From positions 1 through 64,000 of the forward strand of contig NZ_AUBI01000013.1 in assembly GCF_000429165.1 (NCBI RefSeq): a stretch of 64,000 bases of DNA, written 5' to 3'. The translations under genes and the position numbers were made by a program. The notes beneath the pieces are model-generated. The model did not search any database. It was not told the origin of the DNA and saw only the letters and a program-made list of their open reading frames with translations. This document shows positions 1 to 8,453 of the stretch, in pieces. This stretch comes from Acetobacter nitrogenifigens DSM 23921 = NBRC 105050 (GTDB taxonomy: Bacteria > Pseudomonadota > Alphaproteobacteria > Acetobacterales > Acetobacteraceae). Each line of letters opens with the position of its first letter. Position 1 is the first letter of the stretch.

Positions 1-255
1 CTTCGCCTGTTCAAACAGAGCCTGCCAGACGCCGAGCTTTGCCCAGCGGATGAAGAGTTGGGCTGCCGTCCACCAGGGGCCGAGTTCAGCAGGAATGGAG
101 CGCCATTTCGCGCCGTTCTGATGGCGCCAGAAAATCGCTGACATGGTCCGTCGCAGATCGCGAGGCGGGGTTTTGCCTTTCGGACGAACCGTCTCGATCA
201 GAGGTTCCCAGATCGACCATGCATCATCGGAAAATACAGACTGTATCATGCTCAT
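1..255 (-). pseudogene. IS5-family transposase, N-terminal part, cut by the window edge
   Basis: An open frame begins at the ATG read leftward from 255 (MSMIQSVFSDDAW...) and stays open for 85 codons to base 1. It carries the N-terminal pattern of IS5-group transposases, a 'W..I.PL' start followed by 'PPRDLRRTMSAIFWRHQNGAKW'-like wording (residues about 27-48) and 'GPWWTAAQLFIRWAKLGVW'. These are the usual N-terminal DNA-binding segments before the DDE domain. Only the start is visible, so I cannot say whether the full gene is intact. The element appears to end near 302, right at the stop codon of the next transposase remnant, so it probably inserted into it. The IS5 assignment is firm; the subgroup is not. 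Confidence 0.75.
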
Positions 256-302
256 GACAAAGAGCTATGCAGTGCGCTCCGTCTTTCAAGACCTAACAGG
301 CC
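256..302. mobile_element. probable terminal segment of the left-edge IS5-family element
   Basis: These bases lie between the transposase start at 255 and the stop codon of the neighbouring transposase remnant at 303-305. Read on the minus strand the segment begins GGGCCTGTTAGG. I take this as the likely terminal inverted repeat of the element that continues left of the window. The other end is not visible, so the repeat cannot be confirmed here. Confidence 0.4.
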
Positions 303-1005
303 CTAGTTAAGGAGGATGATCACTGAAGTGAACTGCACGGCTGCGAGGAAAGTTGATTTCAGTTTGTCGTAGCGGGTTGCGATAGCGTGGAACTGCTCGA
401 GTTTATTAAAGAATTCTTCGATCACGTTTCGCTCCCTGTAAAGAGCAAAGTCTGTTTCCCGTTGCACCGTCCCGTTTCTTTTGGGCAGGATGACCGGTGT
501 ACTTCGACGTTGTGTCAAATGGTCTATCGGACTGCCTGCGTGGTAAATCTTGTCGGCGAGAAAGGCATTAAGCTCGACTTTTTCCAGAAGCGGCTCGGCC
601 TGAGTGATGTCGGCGTCCTGACCCTGTGTGATATCGAGGTCCACCGGGTCCCCAAGCGCATCGCAGGTGACATGGATGTTGTGGTCAGACCGCTCCGGGA
701 TCGTTCGATGGCCTGATGCGCCTGGACAATCGTACAGTCGATCATCATGTGTTCATTGTCGTGATCCGCCGCCAGATGACGAAATATCCTCTCGATAACA
801 CCACTTTCGCACCAGCGACGCACGCGCCGGTGGACATTCTTCCTGTTGCCGAAGCGCAAAAGAAGATCACGCCACGGTAGCGATACAACACGGCCTCTAC
901 GAACAGACGATTATCCGCAGTTGTTCCGCCAACATGGTCTTCACGACGGGGAAGAACGTCTTTTATCTGTTCCCACCGGTCATTGCGCAAGCCATATCGC
1001 CGCAT
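303..1005 (-). pseudogene. broken IS5-family (IS427-like) transposase
   Basis: Read leftward from an ATG at 1005 the product starts MRRYGLRNDRWEQIKDVLP, a typical start of IS427-group IS5 transposases, and ends '...ATRYDKLKSTFLAAVQF...ILLN', their usual C-terminus. Between these the coding sequence changes frame at least twice. One break is after 'LYRYRGVIFF' near 870-880; a second is near 650-690 after 'AIERSRSGLTT'. The short linker expected after 'IVQAHQ' also seems deleted. The DDE-domain pieces are therefore spread over three frames and the gene cannot make a normal transposase. It is the older of the two nested elements at this edge. Confidence 0.8.
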
Positions 1006-1402
1006 CTGTTGCTCCCCTGAAACCGGAGAAACAATCAGAACGGCCAGCCAGAAAGCACAACTCTCACGACACACGCTCAGCGATCAACTGACGGCACGCC
1101 GTACGGCTTCACCCCACATAGCAACACAGGAGACTCGGGTCCATAAGGTGAACTTCGCGGCGTGTCTGCCGCGAAATGCCGTCTAATGTGAGGGAGGGCG
1201 AATGCGCGTCTGCACAGCTCACCGACGACGCTCCAGAGATTTTAAAAAACACATATTTGTCGTTATATTAATATACTGTATAATGATATCGTATGATAAA
1301 AATTAAACTACTATATTAAGTGCATAAATGTATGAGCCCCACTACCTACACACAGGGTGCGTGCGCGTATGCACGTCGCGGCTGCCGTGACGGCTATCCG
1401 TT
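1006..1402. other. intergenic: IS flank and AT-rich leader of the sigma-factor gene
   Basis: No convincing gene here. Up to about 1090 it is the leader of the broken IS5-family transposase. From about 1240 to 1330 the DNA becomes strongly AT-rich (for example the run around 1255-1320), unlike the coding DNA around it. This is a likely place for the promoter of the downstream sigma-factor gene, but I cannot point to specific -35/-10 boxes. Confidence 0.5.
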
Positions 1403-1924
1403 ATGACTGAAGGAGCGTTCCGAAGCGTGGAAGGGTCACGCGAACTGGCGGCCCTTTTCAGACAAAATTTCCCGTGGCTCGCACGTTACCTTGGACGCAA
1501 GCTCGGAAGCGCCGAACGTGGCGAAGATGCTGCGTCGGAGGTCTTTGCGCGGGTCGCGCGCAGCCGGAACGTTGACACTCTCCTGTCTCCGCGGGCCTAC
1601 CTTCTTGTTGTCGCGAGGCGCCTGATCGGGGAGCTCCGAGGGCGAGGTATGTTGGAACAAACCTATCTCGAGGCTTTATCCCGCGTACCCGAAACATCCA
1701 GCGCTTCACCTGAAGTGGTCGTCAGCCATCTTCAGGAAGTCCGCGCAATCGACGCCGCGCTTGCTACACTGGCACCACGAGCGAGATTGGCCTTCGTAAT
1801 GCATCGTATGGATGGAAAAACACATGCAGAAATCGCGAAGCACCTAGGGGTTTCGATCAGCATGGTCCGAAAATATATTGCTATATCAGAACAGAAATGC
1901 CGTGCAAATTTGAGCGACGCATAG
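1403..1924 (+). CDS. FecI-like ECF sigma factor
   Basis: The product has 173 residues, the usual size of extracytoplasmic-function sigma factors. The N-terminal half has a region-2 core ('LFRQNFPWLARYLGRKLG', 'AEDAASEVFARV'-like wording, then 'SPRAYLLVVARRLIGELRGR'). The C-terminal half has a region-4 helix-turn-helix ('LAPRARLAFVMHRMDGKTHAEIAKHLG' over about residues 122-150, then 'VSISMVRKYIA'). This ordering is typical of the FecI / iron-starvation sigma group. The next gene is a FecR-like regulator starting 14 bases after this stop, then an STN-domain TonB transducer. Together they form the classical surface-signalling cascade, in which ligand at the outer membrane releases this sigma factor. 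Its target is probably the receptor-FGE-sulfatase unit downstream. Confidence 0.88.
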   Translation: MTEGAFRSVEGSRELAALFRQNFPWLARYLGRKLGSAERGEDAASEVFARVARSRNVDTLLSPRAYLLVVARRLIGELRGRGMLEQTYLEALSRVPETSSASPEVVVSHLQEVRAIDAALATLAPRARLAFVMHRMDGKTHAEIAKHLGVSISMVRKYIAISEQKCRANLSDA

Positions 1925-1938
1925 AAGGACTGCCCCCA

Positions 1939-2772
1939 ATGCCCGACAATATACCGTCCCCAGATGCTCTAGATCGCACATTAGCCGAAATGCGGCGACA
2001 ACTGGGCGCGGCCAAAGTCGGAAAAGCATACGAGCGGCGTATCAACCGTCGCAGCTTTCTGATGAGGACGGCGACAGCAGCCGCGCTCGCAGGCGGCGGA
2101 GTATATGTCGCCAGAGACAATGACATCGACTTGCCGGGCATGGGGGCAGACGTTCATACGGCGACCGCACAAATCAGTCGGATTGAGCTCGCCGCGTCGT
2201 CACGGATTACCCTGGCGCCGAGAACGGCTGTCGACATCCGTCACGAGCAAGGCGTCTCTCTTGTCCGCCTCAGGCATGGGACCGTTCTGTTTGAACCTGG
2301 CGAATCACGACTGTCCGCTGCTATTCGTGTGGAAACACGAATGGGCGCGGTCGAGACGATTTCAGCGCCTTTTCAGGCGAGCGCGTCGTCTCACTCGCTC
2401 GCTGTTTCAGCTGCGGACACTCCGGTCGCGGTACACGGTCAGAAGGGGCAATTGGTGCCTATCCCAGCGGGTTGCACGGTCGCAATGTGCCCGTCGGGCA
2501 TGCTCAGGACTACGTCGCTGTGGGACGATGTGAGAGCGTGGACCGGAGGGGACCTTGTCGTCGAAAGCGGCACGCTTCGCGATATTGTAGTTGGCCTGCG
2601 TCCCTACTGGGATGGACACATCGTGATGTCGCCGAGGGCGGCGGACATACCCGCTGCAGGCGTGTTTTCGCTTCTGCAGGTCGACCGCACCCTGGGACAG
2701 CTCGGCGCCGACTTCCCAATCCAGATTAGTCACCTGCCGTTCAGGACCGTTCTCCTCACAGCGATATCCTGA
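1939..2772 (+). CDS. FecR-like anti-sigma / signal-transfer protein
   Basis: I chose the ATG at 1939 because GAAGGA lies 9 bases upstream. An in-frame ATG at 1897 inside the sigma-factor gene has no ribosome-binding site. The 277-residue product has a cytoplasmic N-terminal segment with 'LAEMRRQLG'. A single membrane-spanning stretch follows, rich in Ala and Gly, just after 'NRRSFLMRTATAA' at about residues 34-55. The periplasmic FecR domain comes next ('TARTAVDIRHEQG'-like: 'APRTAVDIRHEQGVSLVRLRHG', 'VETRMGAVETISAPFQ'). The C-terminal part should contact the STN domain of the receptor. It is read with the sigma-factor gene and most likely both inhibits and activates it. The family assignment is firm; the signal is not known. 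Confidence 0.87.
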   Translation: MPDNIPSPDALDRTLAEMRRQLGAAKVGKAYERRINRRSFLMRTATAAALAGGGVYVARDNDIDLPGMGADVHTATAQISRIELAASSRITLAPRTAVDIRHEQGVSLVRLRHGTVLFEPGESRLSAAIRVETRMGAVETISAPFQASASSHSLAVSAADTPVAVHGQKGQLVPIPAGCTVAMCPSGMLRTTSLWDDVRAWTGGDLVVESGTLRDIVVGLRPYWDGHIVMSPRAADIPAAGVFSLLQVDRTLGQLGADFPIQISHLPFRTVLLTAIS

Positions 2773-2891
2773 TCACATAAACACGATATAAATTAGTATA
2801 TTTATTTTTTTCTCTTTTTGGTGTCAGTTTTTTTATCTCACCACTCTCTATGGTTGAAACAACCTAAACGTGACCGAGAGTGCGGAAAGAT
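2773..2891 (+). promoter_or_regulatory. AT-rich leader with small hairpin before the TonB receptor
   Basis: A 119-base gap separates fecR-like and receptor genes. It is rich in T runs at 2800-2835 and contains a perfect small inverted repeat, GGTTG-AAA-CAACC, at 2852-2864, about 27 bases before the receptor start. In fec-type systems the sigma-dependent promoter of the receptor operon lies in exactly this gap. I see the AT-rich bias and the repeat; the promoter itself is inferred. Confidence 0.45.
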
Positions 2892-5555
2892 ATGACAAAA
2901 ATCAGGCGATGGAATCGGGTCGTCGCATCGCTGATGATAGCAGGGGTAGCCGGGCGGCACGCGCTGGCGGAAACACCGAGGGCTTATCATTTTGCTTTGC
3001 CTTCGGCGCCTCTAGCCGAAACACTGATCCGCATTTCGGCGCAGAGTCACTCGCATATAGGCTTCTCACCGACGCTCACAGCGGGCCTTAAGGCCGGTCC
3101 AATCCGAGGATTCCTGACCCCATTGCAGGCGGTGAACGCAGCACTGGCGGGAACGAATCTCTCGCCCAGAACACAAGCCGACGGAAGTCTGGCGATCGGG
3201 CGGGAGGCTACGACTGCCAAAACCGCGCCCAACCCAGGCCCCGAGCCAGCGGCGCCACAATCTTCCGCAGCCGTGCGCAAGGCCGAGAACGTCGAGCACA
3301 TAGAGGCCCGCGGAATGCGCTCCACACGCATTCACCTGCAGAACAAGCCTGTCGCCTCTACAACAGTCGACAAGCAGCAGATTGAGCTTAACCAGATCAC
3401 GAACCTGCAGGAAGCTATACGGCTTCAGCCAAGTGTACAATTTCAGTCGGCGAACCTGCGTAATACAACCATTAACATCAGGGGCCTCGGAGCCGCTTCG
3501 ACGGGCACAGATGGCCTCGAAAACGGCGCGGCCGTCTACATCGACGGCATATATCAGGCGCGGCCGGGTACCGCGCTTTTTGACATTCCAGAGTTGGAAA
3601 GCGTGACCGTTCTTAAGGGACCGCAAGGCACGCTGGGCGGCATCGATACGACGTCGGGAGCAATCCAGATCGAAACGCGACTCCCCTCATTTCGACGCAG
3701 AGCGGAGCTGGAAGCGCAGGCGGGAAATTACGGCGAATATATGATCAAGGCCGATTACTCCCAGGCTTTAGGACACTCTGAAAAAGCCGCGTTCAGCGTG
3801 GATTATTTCCAGTCTGCTCTCGGTGGGTACGTTAAAAACATTTACACTAACAACACAATTTATGGGTATCTGGATCGTGGCGTGAGAGGGCAACTTCTCC
3901 TTCGTCCCGACGATGACGGCAATCTCCAAATTCGTATTGTCGGCGGATATAACCATAACTCCAACAGTATGGGCGTAGGACTTTACAACGGCACAGTCAC
4001 CCGCTACGGCAACGGAAACCCGATCTCCAGCACCTACATTCAGGCGGCTCAGCGCGTAGGTTACAAGATTCCCACGGCTAACCCTTATGGGTTGGGGACC
4101 GATATCAACAGTCAGCAAATGATCCGGTCAGAGGACGCGAACCTGAGCATGCATGCTGACTACAATTTGCACGGCTATACCTTGTCATCCATCTCTGCCG
4201 GATCGATATGGAATTTCTATCCAAGCCTGGATTCGGATTCGACGGGTATAGACATTTACGCAGCCAATCAGGCCCAAAATTACCAACGGCAATTCACGCA
4301 AGAATTTCGGATCACGTCGCCATCTCATCGCCGGTTCGAGTATAGCGGGGGCCTGTTCTATTTGTGGCAGGAAGTCAAAGACCATTCGCGCAAAACGTAT
4401 GGTTCGCAGTACGCGGCCTACAGCGCGTCTGCGTCGGCAACTCCGGAATCCATCGCCCTGACGGACAGGGCATTGAACGGGCTAAGCGTCCTCTCCAATG
4501 AAAAGCCAACTACGAACGCGTACTCCGCTTACGCCAACGCGACATGGCACGCGTCGCCTCGTCTGGATATAACGGGAGGCTTTCGGTACACATATGAGAC
4601 AAAAAACGGAAGCTTCCTCCAGTATCTGAATGGCGGAGGAAATGTCACGGGTCTGAATGCCTCGCAAAAAGCAACCGTGCTACAACAGCGCGCCGCACAG
4701 CTTGCTGCCGACCCGTATCAGGCATTGAAGCACGACAATGGGCTGGTCTCTGGCCAGATGACGGTCAGTTATCACGTCACTCCCACCCAATTGGTCTATG
4801 GCACTTATTCGAGGGGAGAAAAATCCGGAGGCGTGCTCCTGATCGGGCTTGCGTCCAATGTTCCCGCGACTGTCAAATCGGAATATCTAGACAACTATGA
4901 GATTGGGTATAAGAGCACTTTCCTGAACGGAAAAATCACTTTCAATGCAGATGCGTTCTGGATGGTGGATCACAATTACCAGACGTCGATAGTCCAGTAT
5001 AACAACGCGGGTCTCGCGCTGACATACCTCGCCAACGCCAAATCTGCTATTACGCGAGGCTTCGAGGCGGATCTGCGCTACAACCCGACTTCGAATCTCT
5101 CCATGTTCGCATCCGCCACTTACGACGACGCATATTATAATTCATTCGCAAGCGCCCCCTGCGCGATAGAGAACTCGTATAATAAATCTTGTAATTTTAC
5201 AGGCTCTCGCCTGGCTCTCGTTCCAAAATGGGTCGGAGTTCTTGGTTTTGATTATCAGCATGCTGTCGGACATGTCGGAGGCGTCAACCTCATGGCTTAC
5301 GGCGGCGCGACATACACAATGCAATCCTCGTTCTTCGCCGCCACCAATGATTCAATCTACAGCCGGATTAATGGTTACGCACTGTTGAATCTGACCTTCG
5401 GACTTCGTAGCGAAGACCGAAAATGGGACGTCTCTGGCTGGATTCATAACGCCACGGATAAAAAGTACTTCACACTACTGGCTGGAGGTTCACCCCTTAC
5501 GGCTCAGGTGGGTATGCCGCTCGCATTTGGTGGCACTGTCCGCCTGCGTTTGTGA
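2892..5555 (+). CDS. TonB-dependent outer-membrane transducer with STN signalling domain
   Basis: Starting at the ATG at 2892 (a GTG at 2880 is possible), the product has about 887 residues. It has a cleavable signal (hydrophobic 'VASLMIAGVAG', then 'ALAETP') and an STN domain of about residues 29-100 ('FALPSAPLAETLIRISAQ', 'IRGFLTPLQAVNAALAGTNL'). After a linker a TonB-box-like stretch ('ENVEHIEARG') precedes the plug ('INIRGLGA', 'VYIDGIYQARPGTALFDIPE', 'VTVLKGPQGTLGG'). The rest is a 22-strand-type barrel that ends with the usual aromatic strand. The STN domain marks it as a signalling receptor working with the upstream sigma / anti-sigma pair. The substrate is not readable from sequence. 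Its co-transcribed partners suggest a sulfated compound, which is inference. The stop overlaps the next gene's start by four bases. Confidence 0.92.
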   Translation: MTKIRRWNRVVASLMIAGVAGRHALAETPRAYHFALPSAPLAETLIRISAQSHSHIGFSPTLTAGLKAGPIRGFLTPLQAVNAALAGTNLSPRTQADGSLAIGREATTAKTAPNPGPEPAAPQSSAAVRKAENVEHIEARGMRSTRIHLQNKPVASTTVDKQQIELNQITNLQEAIRLQPSVQFQSANLRNTTINIRGLGAASTGTDGLENGAAVYIDGIYQARPGTALFDIPELESVTVLKGPQGTLGGIDTTSGAIQIETRLPSFRRRAELEAQAGNYGEYMIKADYSQALGHSEKAAFSVDYFQSALGGYVKNIYTNNTIYGYLDRGVRGQLLLRPDDDGNLQIRIVGGYNHNSNSMGVGLYNGTVTRYGNGNPISSTYIQAAQRVGYKIPTANPYGLGTDINSQQMIRSEDANLSMHADYNLHGYTLSSISAGSIWNFYPSLDSDSTGIDIYAANQAQNYQRQFTQEFRITSPSHRRFEYSGGLFYLWQEVKDHSRKTYGSQYAAYSASASATPESIALTDRALNGLSVLSNEKPTTNAYSAYANATWHASPRLDITGGFRYTYETKNGSFLQYLNGGGNVTGLNASQKATVLQQRAAQLAADPYQALKHDNGLVSGQMTVSYHVTPTQLVYGTYSRGEKSGGVLLIGLASNVPATVKSEYLDNYEIGYKSTFLNGKITFNADAFWMVDHNYQTSIVQYNNAGLALTYLANAKSAITRGFEADLRYNPTSNLSMFASATYDDAYYNSFASAPCAIENSYNKSCNFTGSRLALVPKWVGVLGFDYQHAVGHVGGVNLMAYGGATYTMQSSFFAATNDSIYSRINGYALLNLTFGLRSEDRKWDVSGWIHNATDKKYFTLLAGGSPLTAQVGMPLAFGGTVRLRL

Positions 5556-6628
5556 AAGCGCCATTGTTCATGCCTGAAAGCCAAATAGAGAAACCGGTGA
5601 AGCCGTGCTGCTCCCCTACCCGGGACCAGATTACGCCGACGCCGCCACCATCAGTTACTGGTAGGCCGGTAGCCCGTCCCAATGGTGTCAACTGCGGTCG
5701 CCCCTCCCAAGAAGGAACGTCGCGCCGAGTTACCGCTTTCGATCCATCCGACATGGCCTTCATTCCGGGAGGCCTTTACGAGATCGGATACGAAGGCTCG
5801 CAGGCGCACATTGCGGACGGAGAGGGACCAGTCAGACAGATTGAGATAAACGCCTTCCTCATGGATCGCTTCTGCGTGACCAACCAGGACTTCGCTGTCT
5901 TCGTGGCCGCCACCGGTTACAAAACCGAAGCAGAGCGCCTTGGCTGGTCGTTTGTGTTTCACACCGACGTGCGACCTTCCGCCCGTCGCGACGTATTGTC
6001 GGCAAGGTTGCCCGGCGCACCCTGGTGGCGCGCAGTTCGCAGCGCCTTCTGGAGACGACCAGAGGGAAGAGGGTCGCACATCACCGGGCGGGAGCGACAG
6101 CCCGTCGTGCATGTTTCCTGGAACGATGCGCAGGCTTATGCAGTCTGGAAAGGAAAGCGCCTGCCCACAGAGAGTGAATGGGAGGTCGCCGCCCGGGGTG
6201 GATTAAGTGGCGCCGTATACCCGTGGGGCGACGAATTGACGCCTAATGGACACCATCGAAGCAATACCTGGCAGGGAATTTTTCCGGATGCAGATGTAGC
6301 CAAGGATGGCTATGCGGGAACCGCGCCTGTGGACGCGTTTGAGCCTAACGGCTACGGGCTGTTCAACATGACCGGGAATGTGTGGGAGTGGTGTTCAGAT
6401 TTCTGGAGCACAAACTGGCATATGGCTGCAACCGATGCGACGCGAAAAAACCCGCAAGGGCCGAATGACGGGATCGATCACGTCATTCGCGGCGGTTCTT
6501 ATCTGTGCCACGCTTCCTACTGCAATCGCTACCGTGTCGCCGCAAGGACACGCACTGGGCCCGATAGCTCTTTATGCCATCTTGGCTTTCGCTGTGCTGC
6601 CGATGTTGCGAATGCGCACGAAATTTGA
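5552..6628 (+). CDS. formylglycine-generating enzyme (sulfatase-modifying factor)
   Basis: FGE oxidises the cysteine of a C-x-P-S-R motif in sulfatases to formylglycine. This 358-residue product has the FGE fold markers: 'FIPGGLYEIG', 'VTNQDFAVFVAATGYKTEAE', 'PVVHVSWNDAQAYAVWKGKR', 'LPTESEWEVAARGG', 'YPWGDE', 'NGYGLFNMTGNVWEW'. The active-site block is GGSYLCHASYCNRYR. The two cysteines, codons 6506-6508 and 6521-6523 (residues 319 and 324), are five apart as in the aerobic copper-dependent FGE family. The start is a GTG overlapping the receptor stop (GTGA). The first 60 or so residues are unlike the family and may be a variable extension. The sulfatase gene follows with a TGATG overlap, so the pair is translationally coupled. 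Confidence 0.92.
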   Translation: MKAPLFMPESQIEKPVKPCCSPTRDQITPTPPPSVTGRPVARPNGVNCGRPSQEGTSRRVTAFDPSDMAFIPGGLYEIGYEGSQAHIADGEGPVRQIEINAFLMDRFCVTNQDFAVFVAATGYKTEAERLGWSFVFHTDVRPSARRDVLSARLPGAPWWRAVRSAFWRRPEGRGSHITGRERQPVVHVSWNDAQAYAVWKGKRLPTESEWEVAARGGLSGAVYPWGDELTPNGHHRSNTWQGIFPDADVAKDGYAGTAPVDAFEPNGYGLFNMTGNVWEWCSDFWSTNWHMAATDATRKNPQGPNDGIDHVIRGGSYLCHASYCNRYRVAARTRTGPDSSLCHLGFRCAADVANAHEI

Positions 6629-8049
6629 TGAAAACAATGACTGGAAACTCAATGACGACGCTTACCCGACGCGCACTTTTATCCACCACCGCGCAAGCGA
6701 CGATGGCGGCGGCGCTTCCATCCATTGCGCACGCCGGTCCTCAGCCGCGGCGACGTCCAAATATAATCTATATCATTGCTGATGATCTCGGTGTTTACGA
6801 CCTCGGTTGCTATGGTCAAAAGAAGATCCGCACTCCCAATATCGACGCGCTGGCCGCCAACGGCATGCTCTTCAACAGCGCTTACGGCGGCGCCCCGATT
6901 TGTTCACCGTCGCGCTGCGCTCTTATGACAGGCAAGAACATGGGTCACTCAACAATTCGCGATAATTTTGCTCTACAGGGCGGGATTATCGGAAAACGCG
7001 GAAAAGAGTCTGTTAGACGCATCGGCCTTGCTCCCGGTGAAAAAACGGTGGCGACTGCTATGGCCGAAGCAGGATATATGACCGGATTGGTCGGTAAATG
7101 GCATCTTGACGGATACGACCCCAACGCAATCCCCACACGGCACGGTTTTCAGGAGTTTCATGGCTGGTTGACCCAAACGGAAACAACTCAGGGTTACTTT
7201 CCAACGCAGTGGTATTCCGGAGAAAAACTGGGGAACATTCCAGAGAACGCCAACGGGAAACAAGCTGTCTATGAAACAGACATATGTACCGATCAGGCTT
7301 GTGATTTCATACGCAAGAATCAAAAATCGCCTTTCTTTCTGACCTTAGCTTACAACGCCCCGCACAGTCCGCATATCACCCCCACGACCGGATCCTACGC
7401 AGGACATCCGTGGGGCGAGTATGAAAAAAATTATGCAGCAATGATTGAGTTTCTCGATGCCGGCGTCGGCGCCGTGGTGCAGACGGTTCGGGAGGCTGGT
7501 CTTGAAAAAGATACCGTGATTTTTGTGTCCTCCGACCACGGTCCTCGGTCGGAACCTACTGCGGAACAAACTGAAGTGGTGGAATTTTTTGATTCGCATG
7601 GATCTCTCCGGGGATACAAGCGCGACCTTTACGAAGGGGGAATTCGGGTGCCCTTGATAGTTTCATGGCCGGGGCACATTCGGGCTGGTTCAGTCAGCGA
7701 TGAGCCGGTTTACCACCCTGATTTCCTGCCGACCGCAGTCGCACTTGCGGGCGACGGTCGTTTGTATCCGGATATGGATGGAGCGGATATCTCTCCAGTT
7801 CTTCTCGCTCGTGGGAGAATCGCATCCCGCTATCTCTATTGGGAAACATATGAACCATCTTTTTGGCAAGCTGCGCGACATGGGCGCTGGAAAGCCGTGA
7901 AACCTGTCGGGGGAGGAAAAATCCAACTTTTCGATCTTCTTGAGGATCCGTCGGAAATCAAGGATGTGTCGGCAGAAAACTCGGCCATTGTTGAGAGTTT
8001 TGTACGTTACTTTAAAGAGTGCCGTGTGGCATCGCCAAATTATATTTAG
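6628..8049 (+). CDS. type I (formylglycine) sulfatase with Tat-like signal
   Basis: From the ATG at 6628, overlapping the FGE stop by one base, the product has 473 residues. The N-terminus is Tat-like ('TLTRRALLSTTAQATMAAAL', then 'AHA' for cleavage). The alkaline-phosphatase-fold motifs are in order: metal-binding 'IIADDLG', the nucleophile motif CSPSR with its Cys at residue 92 (codon 6901-6903), 'GKWHLDGYDP', 'YNAPHSPH', and the second metal site 'SSDHGPRSE'. The catalytic cysteine is the substrate of the FGE encoded just upstream. Maturation in the cytoplasm followed by Tat export of a folded enzyme would place it in the periplasm, behind the TonB receptor. It resembles arylsulfatase A-type / choline-sulfatase-like enzymes broadly. 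The natural sulfate ester is unknown. Confidence 0.92.
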   Translation: MKTMTGNSMTTLTRRALLSTTAQATMAAALPSIAHAGPQPRRRPNIIYIIADDLGVYDLGCYGQKKIRTPNIDALAANGMLFNSAYGGAPICSPSRCALMTGKNMGHSTIRDNFALQGGIIGKRGKESVRRIGLAPGEKTVATAMAEAGYMTGLVGKWHLDGYDPNAIPTRHGFQEFHGWLTQTETTQGYFPTQWYSGEKLGNIPENANGKQAVYETDICTDQACDFIRKNQKSPFFLTLAYNAPHSPHITPTTGSYAGHPWGEYEKNYAAMIEFLDAGVGAVVQTVREAGLEKDTVIFVSSDHGPRSEPTAEQTEVVEFFDSHGSLRGYKRDLYEGGIRVPLIVSWPGHIRAGSVSDEPVYHPDFLPTAVALAGDGRLYPDMDGADISPVLLARGRIASRYLYWETYEPSFWQAARHGRWKAVKPVGGGKIQLFDLLEDPSEIKDVSAENSAIVESFVRYFKECRVASPNYI

Positions 8050-8116
8050 CAGTTAGCACTACAGTTGCTTTTTGTGTTGAGTTCTGAATCTTTCGGCAAC
8101 TATGATTCAGGATATG

Positions 8117-8453
8117 ATGAGTGGCGGCGCGTCAGTTGAAGAGACGCTGGGTTTGTGGGCGTCCGGGCTTCGGTCCGCCAGGGAGCGGATCACGCCGTTG
8201 TTTACGCAGAAGCGTGTTGCGGCCTCTGCGTGTGCCTGCCTGGACGTTCTGATTGGCTATGAACCACGCAAGACGGGCTGGACGCGAGCGGAAGTCGCAG
8301 GAGATCTTGGTCCATGGCGGCAGCAGGCGCTTCTGGGGGGCGGGCACTGATGATGGCGTGCTGGTCATCGATAAGACCGGTTTTCTGAAGAAGGGTCAGG
8401 CGTCCTGCGGTGTGGGGCGGCAATATACGGGCTCTGCCGACACGATCACGAAC
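8117..8453 (+). pseudogene. IS701-family transposase remnant
   Basis: The frame from the ATG at 8117 reads MSGGASVEETLGLWASGLRS and '[11 protein letters not shown]', the N-terminal part of IS701-family DDE transposases. Coding then continues in another frame with '[20 protein letters not shown]' and '[13 protein letters not shown]'. About 25 residues between the two pieces are missing. The remnant is cut at 8453 by the inverted repeat of an IS6-type element, and I do not find its remainder on the far side. Confidence 0.75.
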
